Positions 1-4,584 of a DNA stretch of 6,920 nt are shown here, piece after piece. Positions within the stretch are counted from its first letter, which is position 1. Every line of letters starts with the position of its first letter. This stretch comes from Bacteroidota bacterium (GTDB lineage Bacteria; Bacteroidota; Bacteroidia; Flavobacteriales; Weeksellaceae). The stretch is taken from assembly GCA_023399595.1 (NCBI GenBank), contig JAEWOR010000049.1:1-6920 (forward strand), in the 5' to 3' direction. The notes under the pieces are model-generated. The model was given only the letters and a program-made list of their open reading frames with translations. It had not been told where the DNA came from and ran no database searches. Both the position numbers and the translations under genes were made by a program.

Positions 1-471
1 ATTTTAATATGTTCTAGATAGAGAGAATAAATGAAAAATCATCATGTCGAAATTTAATAATAATGATACTGAAATTATTATCCTGTTTATGCTATTTTAT
101 ATCCTTATAATGAAACTTCTCTGTAAACCATCGTCAAAAAATGACCGTAAGAGTCTTCTAATCCTACAATGTCGCCAATTATAATCTTTAAATTCCAAAT
201 AATAGAAATAGCGAGAATTAATTTTATTTAAATTTAGATGATTTAATAAATACTCTTTAGAACGAGAAATTAATATAGGCTTATAAAATAAGAAACTGAA
301 ACTTCAAATAAAAATTCGAGTAAAAGGATAATACAAAATTGAATGAACGAAATTGAAATACAATTAAGTTTAATTAAAAATAAAAATTAGTTCTCACCCC
401 CATAAATTAATCCAATAAGAGTCACAATACTTATTTTCTAAATTTGAAAATAACTTATCAAATTATGAAAC
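1..471. other. AT-rich stretch without a convincing gene, downstream of nusG
   Basis: About 470 very AT-rich bases follow the nusG terminator. I see no start-to-stop gene, RNA gene or clear promoter. On the minus strand there is an unusually long open stretch without an ATG (about 97-303, 68 codons). A second frame (about 105-227) overlaps it and reads more like protein near its end, with GDIVGLEDSYGHFLTMVYRE. This could be a frameshifted gene remnant, or chance in AT-rich DNA. The rplK gene expected after nusG is not here. Confidence 0.5.
97..303 (-). pseudogene. Possible decayed coding fragment, unidentified
   Basis: The minus strand is open for about 68 codons with no ATG. The first half reads plausibly as protein (for example SRYFYYLEFKD). 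In the second half a different frame, ending at 105, looks better (GDIVGLEDSYGHF, then TMVYREVSL and a stop). A single indel near the run TTTAAAG, roughly 165-180, would join the two. I do not recognise the protein family. The call rests only on the look of the peptides, so chance remains likely. Confidence 0.2.
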
Positions 472-500
472 AAAAAAAACCACTCCTAAAAGAGTGGTTT
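472..500 (-). terminator. Rho-independent terminator after nusG
   Basis: A perfect 9-bp stem (477-485 with 492-500) has a 6-nt loop. On the minus strand it is followed by a run of eight U (complement of the A-run 472-479). It lies about 20 bp past the nusG stop codon and closes the tuf-tRNA-Trp-secE-nusG block. It separates nusG from any ribosomal protein genes further left. Confidence 0.9.
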
Positions 501-520
501 ATAATATTTATAAATTGCAA

Positions 521-1066
521 TTAAACAATTTTTTCAACTTGCATAAAGTTTAGTTCCATTGGAGTTTTTCTTCCGAAAATCATTACTGAAACTTCAATTT
601 TCTTCTTATCTTCAAGAATTTTCTCAATTGTACCGTTGAAACCATTAAATGGCCCATCGATAACTTTGATACTTTCTCCAACTACATAAGGAATTTCAAT
701 ATCTGTAGCAAATTCAGAAAGTTCATCCATTCTACCAAGCATTCTGTTCACTTCTGACTTTCGCATTGGAACAGGTTCTCCTCCTTTTGTTAAACTAAGG
801 AAAGAAATTACACCTGGAATATTTTTAATAACATGAGGAACTTCACCCATTAAATCTGCTTCAATCATTAGATATCCTGGATAATAAGGTTTTTCCTTAG
901 GAACTTTTTTTCCATTTCTTATCTGGATTACTTTTTCCATAGGAATAACTACTTGAGTAACGTATTGTTCAAAACCTAAACGTTTCATTTCGTTCTCGAT
1001 ATAGTTTTTCACTTTATTTTCCTGACCGCTAATTGCTTTCAGCACATACCATTTCAAATCGCTCAT
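521..1066 (-). CDS. nusG: Transcription termination/antitermination protein NusG
   Basis: This 181-residue protein has the usual size and two-domain plan of bacterial NusG. The N-terminal NGN domain (about residues 4-110) carries WYVLKAISGQE at its start, YYPGYL at 61-66 and the PGV turn at 84-86. The C-terminal KOW domain starts near residue 129 with VGESIKVIDGPFNGFNGTI. NusG binds the RNA polymerase clamp to regulate elongation and pausing, and links polymerase to Rho or ribosomal protein S10. The gene starts 14 bp after secE, the classic secE-nusG pair, and they are surely cotranscribed. No Shine-Dalgarno sequence is visible, as is normal in this phylum. A strong terminator follows directly. 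The usual next gene, rplK, is absent within the 520 bases available. Confidence 0.97.
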   Translation of the reverse strand: MSDLKWYVLKAISGQENKVKNYIENEMKRLGFEQYVTQVVIPMEKVIQIRNGKKVPKEKPYYPGYLMIEADLMGEVPHVIKNIPGVISFLSLTKGGEPVPMRKSEVNRMLGRMDELSEFATDIEIPYVVGESIKVIDGPFNGFNGTIEKILEDKKKIEVSVMIFGRKTPMELNFMQVEKIV

Positions 1067-1080
1067 CTTAAGAGTTTTTT

Positions 1081-1287
1081 TTAATTGAATAAGTTGATCA
1101 AAATCCCTATTGAATTAGAGATTGCTTTAGCAAATAACTCATCAACACCGAAAGTGAATAATGACAAAAGGACAGTTGCAACAGTAACTACAATAGTTGA
1201 AGATTGCAAATCAGCCCATTTTGGCCATTCAACTTTATATCTGAATTCGTTATAAGAACCTTTTAAAAAATTGATAAATGAACTCAT
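1081..1287 (-). CDS. secE: Preprotein translocase subunit SecE
   Basis: SecE is the small membrane subunit that clamps SecY in the SecYEG protein-export channel. The 68-residue product is the short, single-span form found in most bacteria outside the enterics. An amphipathic N-terminal helix (SFINFLKGSYNEFRYKV) is followed by the family's EWPKW motif at 20-24. One membrane segment covers about residues 30-50, and a short hydrophobic tail follows. The frame is open further upstream to a Met at 1311, but that start would run into tRNA-Trp, so the Met at 1287 is chosen. It lies 13 nt from the 3' end of tRNA-Trp, which places the gene on the same transcript, and nusG follows 14 bp later. Confidence 0.95.
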   Translation of the reverse strand: MSSFINFLKGSYNEFRYKVEWPKWADLQSSTIVVTVATVLLSLFTFGVDELFAKAISNSIGILINLFN

Positions 1288-1300
1288 AAAATTCTTTTTG

Positions 1301-1371
1301 CACGGGCACAAGGATTCGAACCCTGATCAACGGTTTTGGAGACCGGTATCCTACCATTGGACGATGCCCGT
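1301..1371 (-). tRNA. tRNA-Trp (anticodon CCA)
   Basis: The cloverleaf is complete. A perfect 7-bp acceptor stem (ACGGGCA with TGCCCGT), a 4-bp D stem, the anticodon loop CTCCAAA and a T arm with TTCGAAT are all present. The discriminator is G73, as expected for tRNA-Trp. The outermost anticodon-stem pair is a C-U mismatch. CCA is not encoded. The gene sits between tuf and secE. Only 7 nt separate its 5' end from a strong hairpin after tuf, so it has no room for its own promoter. Confidence 0.95.
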
Positions 1372-1376
1372 AGATT

Positions 1377-1408
1377 AAAAAGTTCCGTAAGTTTCCTTAC
1401 GGAACTTT
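1377..1408 (-). terminator. Terminator-like hairpin between tuf and tRNA-Trp
   Basis: A perfect 13-bp stem (1379-1391 with 1396-1408) has a TTTC loop. On the minus strand only about five U follow, two of them outside the stem, so termination is probably partial. tRNA-Trp begins 7 nt after the stem. It could be a leaky tuf terminator that lowers expression of tRNA-Trp, secE and nusG, or an RNase processing site that separates the mRNA from the tRNA. The sequence alone does not decide. Confidence 0.7.
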
Positions 1409-1425
1409 ATTATTTATATAGGTAA

Positions 1426-2631
1426 TTAGTCTATGATTTCAGTTACCTGACCTGAACCAACTGTTCTACCACCTTCTCTAATTGCGAATCTAAGACCCTC
1501 ACTAAGAGCGATTGGTTGTAACAATTCTACAGTAATCTCTAAGTTATCACCTGGCATTACCATCTCTACACCTTCTGGTAAGAAGATTTCACCTGTAACG
1601 TCAGTTGTTCTAACATAGAACTGAGGCCTGTATTTGTTATGGAATGGAGTATGACGTCCACCTTCTTCTTTAGAAAGGATATATACAGCAGCTTTGAATT
1701 TTTTGTGTGGTTTTACTGAACCTTGTTTAGCGATAACCATCCCTCTCTTGATATCCGTTTTTTCAATACCTCTCAACAATAGACCTACGTTATCTCCAGC
1801 TTCACCTCTATCTAGTATTTTTCTGAACATCTCAACCCCTGTAATAGTAGAAGTTAATTTTTCATCACCCATACCAACGATATCAACTGGATCACCAGTA
1901 TTGATAACACCTGATTCAATTCTACCAGTTGCTACAGTACCTCTACCTGTAATAGAGAATACGTCTTCGATTGGCATCAAGAATGGCTTTTCAGTTTCTC
2001 TTGGTGGTTGCTCGATCCAAGTATCAACTGCATCCATTAATTCTTCAACAGTCTTAAACCATTTATCTTCAGTATTACCTTCAGTAGCAGCAGTAAGAGC
2101 TCCTAATGCAGATCCTTGAATTACCGGAGAGTTATCACCATCGAATTCATAAGTTGACAACAAATCTCTAAGCTCCATTTCAACAAGCTCTAACAACTCT
2201 GGATCATCTACCATGTCCACTTTATTCATGAAAACTACAACTCTAGGTACGTTTACCTGACGACAAAGTAAGATATGCTCTCTAGTTTGAGGCATTGGTC
2301 CATCTGTTGCAGCACACACAAGGATAGCACCATCCATTTGCGCAGCACCAGTTACCATGTTCTTTACGTAATCCGCGTGACCTGGACAGTCAACGTGAGC
2401 ATAGTGTCTGTTAGCAGTTTCGTATTCAATGTGAGATGTATTAATAGTAATACCTCTTTCTTTCTCTTCTGGAGCAGAGTCAATAGCAGAGAAATCTCTT
2501 TTCTCAGCAAGACCTTTGCTAGCTAACACAGCAGAAATAGCAGCTGTTAAAGTTGTTTTACCATGGTCAACGTGACCAATAGTACCAATGTTCAAGTGTG
2601 GTTTTGAACGATTAAACGTTTCCTTTGCCAT
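1426..2631 (-). CDS. tuf: Elongation factor Tu
   Basis: EF-Tu is the GTPase that delivers aminoacyl-tRNA to the ribosomal A site. The 401-residue product is full length and starts with MAKETFNRSKPHLNIGTIGH. All GTP-binding motifs are present: GHVDHGKT at 19-26 (G1), RGITI at 59-63 (G2), DCPGH at 81-85 (G3), NKVD at 136-139 (G4) and GSAL at 173-176 (G5). Two beta-barrel domains follow, ending in GGRTVGSGQVTEIID. In the order tRNA-Thr-Tyr-Gly-Thr then tuf it occupies the place of E. coli tufB. The sequence fits Flavobacteriia and resembles Weeksellaceae EF-Tu. A -7 promoter element lies about 45 bp upstream. A small mobile-element remnant now separates tuf from the tRNA genes, so it is probably transcribed on its own. 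The trailing hairpin may reduce read-through. Confidence 0.99.
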   Translation of the reverse strand: MAKETFNRSKPHLNIGTIGHVDHGKTTLTAAISAVLASKGLAEKRDFSAIDSAPEEKERGITINTSHIEYETANRHYAHVDCPGHADYVKNMVTGAAQMDGAILVCAATDGPMPQTREHILLCRQVNVPRVVVFMNKVDMVDDPELLELVEMELRDLLSTYEFDGDNSPVIQGSALGALTAATEGNTEDKWFKTVEELMDAVDTWIEQPPRETEKPFLMPIEDVFSITGRGTVATGRIESGVINTGDPVDIVGMGDEKLTSTITGVEMFRKILDRGEAGDNVGLLLRGIEKTDIKRGMVIAKQGSVKPHKKFKAAVYILSKEEGGRHTPFHNKYRPQFYVRTTDVTGEIFLPEGVEMVMPGDNLEITVELLQPIALSEGLRFAIREGGRTVGSGQVTEIID

Positions 2632-2981
2632 GATTTAATATTATTTTATAAATTTTTTAAAATTTCGGTGTGCAAATATAATGAATTTTTAAATACAAAA
2701 AATCTTTTCATTAAAAAAACTTTCAATATTATTTATTCAAGCAATTACAAACCATATACTTTATTATATTAAAGTGCAAATTTACACTTTTTTCTGTAAA
2801 ATAAAATATAAGAAACTAAAAAATAAAAGAATTGTAATTGATATTCTACAAGCCGTTACTTATAGGCTTTTATACTATTAAATCCAAAGCCACCTTGTAA
2901 TGCAATATTACAGCTTCTGCAATAAAATAGCAACAAGAAATAAAAGTTAAATTTCTATTTAAAATCATTCGTTTATCTCAG
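2632..2981. other. Leader and intergenic region upstream of tuf, no gene seen
   Basis: About 350 AT-rich bases lie between the tuf start and the old tRNA terminator. Besides the tuf -7 element at 2673-2680, there is a second TAAATTTG on the minus strand (2777-2784) within a short palindrome (AAAGTG and CACTTT arms, 2771-2790). There are also weak inverted repeats: AGCC/GGCT near 2850-2870 and TGTAAT/ATTACA at 2896-2912. No open frame of useful length and no RNA gene is recognised. Confidence 0.6.
2673..2680 (-). promoter_or_regulatory. Probable tuf promoter, -7 element
   Basis: On the minus strand the sequence reads TATATTTGCAC, matching the Bacteroidota -7 consensus TAnnTTTG. It lies about 45 bp upstream of the tuf ATG. 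No TTG is found at the 20-bp spacing used by the rpsU and tRNA promoters; the nearest is at 15 bp (2696-2698). The -33 half is therefore weak or absent. Confidence 0.6.
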
Positions 2982-3010
2982 AAAAAAATCTCTCATATTT
3001 CTTGAGAGAT
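2982..3010 (-). terminator. Probable original tRNA-operon terminator, displaced by insertion
   Basis: An 8-bp stem (2988-2995 with 3003-3010) has a 7-nt loop and is followed on the minus strand by seven U. It begins 6 nt after the displaced 3' end of tRNA-Thr (3017). Before the insertion it would have stood directly behind the intact tRNA-Thr(GGT), so it is read as the host's ancestral terminator. Today it would end transcription coming out of the element before tuf. Confidence 0.75.
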
Positions 3011-3015
3011 CTTTA

Positions 3016-3059
3016 GAGCCAACTACGGGACTTGAACCCGTGACCTCTTCCTTACCAAG
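3016..3059 (-). repeat. Attachment site: displaced 3' half of tRNA-Thr (44-bp direct repeat)
   Basis: These 44 bases are identical to 3940-3983, in the same orientation, 924 bp away. They cover tRNA-Thr(GGT) from the last base of the 5' anticodon stem through the anticodon loop, T arm and acceptor 3' strand, plus one base beyond the discriminator. The D arm and 5' acceptor strand are missing, so this is not a working tRNA. This is the structure left by tyrosine-integrase insertion into a tRNA 3' end. This copy would be the original chromosomal end, pushed away by the element. Confidence 0.88.
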
Positions 3060-3092
3060 TACATGAAGTAAACGCTATATGTCCCGTGTTAA

Positions 3093-3147
3093 TGGTGGTT
3101 TGAATAGTTTTGGTGGTTTGATAGTGTGAAAATAGTTTGAAAAAGTG
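3093..3147. repeat. Short direct repeats at the distal end of the element
   Basis: TGGTGGTTTGA occurs twice (3093-3103 and 3111-3121, period 18). It is followed by GTGTGAAAA (3124-3132) and the related GTTTGAAAAAGTG (3135-3147). GTGTGAAAA also occurs twice near the integrase start at the other end. Clustered short repeats within about 100 bp of an att site are typical of integrase arm-binding or excisionase sites. That role is inferred. Confidence 0.5.
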
Positions 3148-3149
3148 GA

Positions 3150-3611
3150 CTATTTTTTACCAAAAAGTTTGTTCAAAAGTTTGGTATTCATGCCCATTGT
3201 GTACCTAATTTTTCCATCACCCTTATCAAGTTGATCATTAGCTTTTTCAAACTCAAAGTTTAAATAAATACTCCCCAATTCTTTTCCAACAACAACTTTC
3301 ATATTTCCTTCTGGAAATGTGAGTGTTTGACTGCCTAATTTTTTAGAAGTCAAATTATCATAACATAATTGATATATTTTATCCAAGGTGTCAGGTTCTG
3401 TACTAAATTCAAACTCGTAAAAGTCTAACGATGCTGTTTGCGTTAAATCTCTATATTGAATTTTCGCTTTTGTCTTATCTGTTTTTTGAAATAATTTAAT
3501 TGCTTGATAAGCCTTCCCCACTTCCTGCCAATTATCAGAAGTATCAGTAATTGTGAATTGCGAAAATGCCATGAGTGGTAATAGTAAAAATAGTAGTAGT
3601 AGTTTTTTCAT
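3150..3611 (-). CDS. Exported protein of unknown function, cargo of the tRNA-Thr element
   Basis: The 153-residue product begins with a clear Sec signal peptide: a KK start, a Leu-rich core and AFSQ, a common cleavage context in Flavobacteriia. It has no lipobox Cys, so it is probably periplasmic or secreted as a mature chain of about 135 residues. The mature part has no further membrane segment and one Cys (in YQLCYDNLTSK). It appears alpha/beta and ends in a basic tail (TKLLNKLFGKK). I do not recognise a family. The gene starts 20 bp after the integrase fragment's stop codon, on the same strand. No separate promoter is seen, so the integrase promoter may serve it. Its intact frame in a decayed element suggests it is recent or maintained. 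Confidence 0.75.
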   Translation of the reverse strand: MKKLLLLFLLLPLMAFSQFTITDTSDNWQEVGKAYQAIKLFQKTDKTKAKIQYRDLTQTASLDFYEFEFSTEPDTLDKIYQLCYDNLTSKKLGSQTLTFPEGNMKVVVGKELGSIYLNFEFEKANDQLDKGDGKIRYTMGMNTKLLNKLFGKK

Positions 3612-3631
3612 ATTAATGTCCGTTTAATTTC

Positions 3632-3820
3632 CTAATTTTTTCTTATATCCTCGTGGGGTGAATTCTTTGACTCGTTTAAGGAGAAATTCCAACCTTCCTG
3701 ATTTGAGTAGTGACCAGTAAATGGATATTTCCTATCATGTATGCTCTTGTATATTGAGATAATAATCGGATATCCTTGTTTTTTCTTCCGTGAAATATTA
3801 AGCTTTATATCTACTTTCAT
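3632..3820 (-). pseudogene. Tyrosine integrase remnant, N-terminal arm-binding domain only
   Basis: Sixty-two codons from MKVDIKLNISRKKKQGYPII to a TAG stop resemble the N-terminal arm DNA-binding domain of Bacteroidota phage and conjugative-element integrases. The pattern is a lysine-rich first strand, a basic turn, YPI-I-I, a short beta hairpin and a conserved W near residue 44 (SNQEGWNFSLNE). Family members are usually about 300-420 residues, with core-binding and catalytic domains. Here nothing follows and no R-H-R-Y catalytic residues are found. The Met at 3820 is chosen because translation from further upstream (to 3946) reads through noncoding repeats and into the tRNA end. Its place next to the tRNA att site supports the call. 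The family assignment is from pattern recognition only. Confidence 0.65.
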
Positions 3821-3825
3821 TTTCG

Positions 3826-3847
3826 GTGTGAAAAAAGTGTGAAAAAA
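3826..3847. repeat. Tandem 11-bp repeat at the integrase start
   Basis: GTGTGAAAAAA occurs twice without a gap (3826-3836 and 3837-3847), 5 to 27 nt upstream of the integrase ATG. Nine of the eleven bases recur at 3124-3132 near the other end, in the same orientation. The position suggests integrase arm-type sites that may also autoregulate the gene. Confidence 0.55.
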
Positions 3848-3881
3848 TTGTTTGCTTTTGTGAGCTTTTTGAATACTTAAA

Positions 3882-3889
3882 CAAAGATA
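3882..3889 (-). promoter_or_regulatory. Possible integrase promoter, -7 element
   Basis: The minus strand reads TATCTTTG, matching TAnnTTTG, about 60 bp upstream of the integrase ATG. No TTG is found at the expected spacing. It could drive both the integrase remnant and the 153-residue gene. Confidence 0.35.
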
Positions 3890-3904
3890 TAATAATTTAG
3901 AAAA

Positions 3905-3933
3905 TAAGAAAAGCACCGATATACAGTGCTTTT
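3905..3933 (-). terminator. Terminator-like hairpin after tRNA-Thr(GGT), element-borne
   Basis: An 8-bp stem (3909-3916 with 3926-3933) has a 9-nt loop. The minus-strand tail TTTTCTTATTTTC is U-rich but broken. It starts 7 nt after the tRNA discriminator, so it would end the tRNA transcript. It lies inside the inserted element and seems to replace the displaced host terminator at 2982-3010. Confidence 0.65.
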
Positions 3934-3939
3934 TATTGT

Positions 3940-3983
3940 GAGCCAACTACGGGACTTGAACCCGTGACCTCTTCCTTACCAAG
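3940..3983 (-). repeat. Attachment site inside the intact tRNA-Thr (44-bp direct repeat)
   Basis: This is the second copy of the 44-bp repeat found at 3016-3059. It forms the 3' half of the working tRNA. By the usual tRNA-integration logic this half was brought by the element and restores the gene. The perfect stem CTTCC/GGAAG with a 7-nt loop is a natural tyrosine-recombinase core, so crossover probably lies in the anticodon loop. Confidence 0.85.
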
Positions 3984-4012
3984 GAAGCACTCTACCGCTG
4001 AGCTAAGTCGGC
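3941..4012 (-). tRNA. tRNA-Thr (anticodon GGT)
   Basis: The cloverleaf is complete: acceptor GCCGACT with AGTTGGC (including G-U pairs), anticodon stem CTTCC/GGAAG, loop TTGGTAA with anticodon GGT reading ACC/ACU, and T loop TTCAAGT. The discriminator base is U. CCA is not encoded. It is the last tRNA of the Thr-Tyr-Gly-Thr cluster. Its 3' half serves as an attachment site for the adjacent element, and a terminator-like hairpin sits just upstream of its 5' end. Confidence 0.96.
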
Positions 4013-4016
4013 TTGT

Positions 4017-4053
4017 AAAAAAAAATCACACTCAATTTTTTTGGTGTGATTTT
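4017..4053 (-). terminator. Terminator-like hairpin between tRNA-Gly and tRNA-Thr(GGT)
   Basis: A perfect 10-bp stem (4022-4031 with 4044-4053) encloses a 12-nt U-rich/AT loop. On the minus strand the stem is followed by U-rich sequence complementary to the nine-A run 4017-4025, part of which pairs in the stem. It fills the 43-bp gap between the two tRNAs. It may attenuate tRNA-Thr(GGT) or act as a processing signal. No promoter fits between it and the next tRNA. Confidence 0.7.
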
Positions 4054-4055
4054 AG

Positions 4056-4128
4056 AGCGGAAGACGAGGGTCGAACTCGCGACATTCAGCTTGGAAGGCT
4101 GACGCTCTACCAACTGAGCTACTTCCGC
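4056..4128 (-). tRNA. tRNA-Gly (anticodon TCC)
   Basis: The cloverleaf has acceptor GCGGAAG with CTTCCGC, D stem GCTC/GAGC, loop CTTCCAA with anticodon TCC reading GGA/GGG, and T loop TTCGACC. The discriminator is U73, usual for bacterial tRNA-Gly. CCA is not encoded. A Bacteroidota-type promoter is visible in the 94-bp gap upstream of it. Confidence 0.97.
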
Positions 4129-4165
4129 ATTTTATTTACCTAATTAGGTGTTGGTAATTGGTTTG

Positions 4166-4196
4166 CAAATTTAAAACTTAATTTTGAATTATGCAA
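4166..4196 (-). promoter_or_regulatory. Internal promoter upstream of tRNA-Gly
   Basis: The minus strand has TTG (4194-4196), a 20-bp spacer and TAAATTTG (4166-4173). This is the same spacing as the rpsU promoter and the nearer tRNA-Thr promoter. It lies in the unusually long 94-bp gap between tRNA-Tyr and tRNA-Gly and could start transcription about 30 bp before tRNA-Gly. Confidence 0.5.
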
Positions 4197-4222
4197 ATTA
4201 TTTTTTTATTTTTCGCAAAATG

Positions 4223-4303
4223 TGGGGAGAGCAGGATTCGAACCTACGAAGCCGAAGCAACTGAGTTACAGTCAGTCCCATTTAGCCACTCTGGAATCTC
4301 CCC
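4223..4303 (-). tRNA. tRNA-Tyr (anticodon GTA)
   Basis: This 81-nt class II tRNA has the long variable arm expected for bacterial tRNA-Tyr. It has acceptor GGGGAGA with TCTCCCC, loop CTGTAAC with anticodon GTA, T loop TTCGAAT and discriminator A73. CCA is not encoded. It lies 14 bp after tRNA-Thr(TGT), so the two are surely cotranscribed. Confidence 0.97.
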
Positions 4304-4317
4304 AATTTTACAAAATG

Positions 4318-4391
4318 AGCCTCCAGAGGGATTCGAACCCACGACCCCGAGATTACAAATCACGTGCTCTGGCCAACTGAGCTATGGAGGC
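4318..4391 (-). tRNA. tRNA-Thr (anticodon TGT)
   Basis: The cloverleaf has a perfect acceptor stem GCCTCCA with TGGAGGC, D stem GCTC/GAGC, anticodon stem GTGAT/ATCTC-type with loop TTTGTAA and anticodon TGT reading ACA, and T loop TTCGAAT. The discriminator is U, as in the other tRNA-Thr here. CCA is not encoded. It is the first gene of the tRNA cluster, about 44 bp downstream of promoter P1. Confidence 0.96.
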
Positions 4392-4427
4392 ATTTACATT
4401 TTAAGAACTCTTTTCTTGCTTATCTAA

Positions 4428-4465
4428 GCGGTTGCAAATATAGAAACTTATTTTTAATCTTCCAA
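4428..4465 (-). promoter_or_regulatory. tRNA-operon promoter P1
   Basis: On the minus strand TTGG (TTG at 4463-4465) is followed by a 20-bp spacer and TATATTTG (4435-4442). A GC-rich discriminator, CAACCGC, follows. The 15-mer GCGGTTGCAAATATA (plus strand) is shared exactly with P2. A GC-rich discriminator is typical of stringently controlled stable-RNA promoters; that regulation is inferred here. Confidence 0.8.
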
Positions 4466-4519
4466 AAAAATATTTCATTTTTTTTAATTTATTTTTTTTA
4501 AGAAACTTAATAAAAATGA

Positions 4520-4584
4520 GGGTTTTGAAAAATCTGCTTCTCTTGTTTTGCGGTTGCAAATATAAAGCACTTTTTTCAAAACCC
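4520..4584. repeat. 13-bp inverted repeat around promoter P2
   Basis: GGGTTTTGAAAAA (4520-4532) and TTTTTCAAAACCC (4572-4584) form a perfect inverted repeat with a 39-bp spacer. The -7 box of P2 lies inside the spacer and its -33 box just outside the right arm. It could be an operator, or the stem of a long-loop structure at the end of the hpf transcript. Confidence 0.5.

Larger units (their letters stand above)
3016..3983. mobile_element. Decayed mini integrative element in tRNA-Thr(GGT)
   Basis: The segment between the two 44-bp tRNA repeats (period 924 bp) interrupts the otherwise conserved tRNA-Thr to tuf junction. From the intact tRNA outward it holds a hairpin terminator, a -7 promoter element, tandem 11-bp repeats, the N-terminal 62 codons of an integrase, a gene for a 153-residue exported protein, and more short repeats next to the far end. 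The integrase catalytic domain is gone, so the element cannot move on its own. It is best read as an internally deleted prophage, integrative element or satellite. The type of parent element cannot be told from what remains. Confidence 0.8.

Noticed and set aside
1694..2526. Two plus-strand open frames opposite tuf
   Set aside because: They are mirror frames of a highly conserved EF-Tu gene with strong codon bias.
2771..2790. A second tuf promoter or operator (AAAGTG-CAAATTTA-CACTTT)
   Set aside because: The -7 match is good, but no -33 TTG is present and the palindrome arms are only 6 bp. It is kept as a note under the intergenic region.
3018..3059. A second tRNA-Thr gene
   Set aside because: Only the 3' half is present. 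The D arm and 5' acceptor strand are replaced by unrelated sequence, so it is an attachment-site relic.
3821..3946. A longer N-terminus for the integrase remnant
   Set aside because: The extra frame reads through the 11-bp repeats and the tRNA-end hairpin. The family N-terminus matches the Met at 3820.
4191..4427. Plus-strand open frame of 78 codons
   Set aside because: It is antisense to tRNA-Tyr and tRNA-Thr(TGT). The protein-like GFEPTTPRLQ is the familiar translation of a tRNA T arm.
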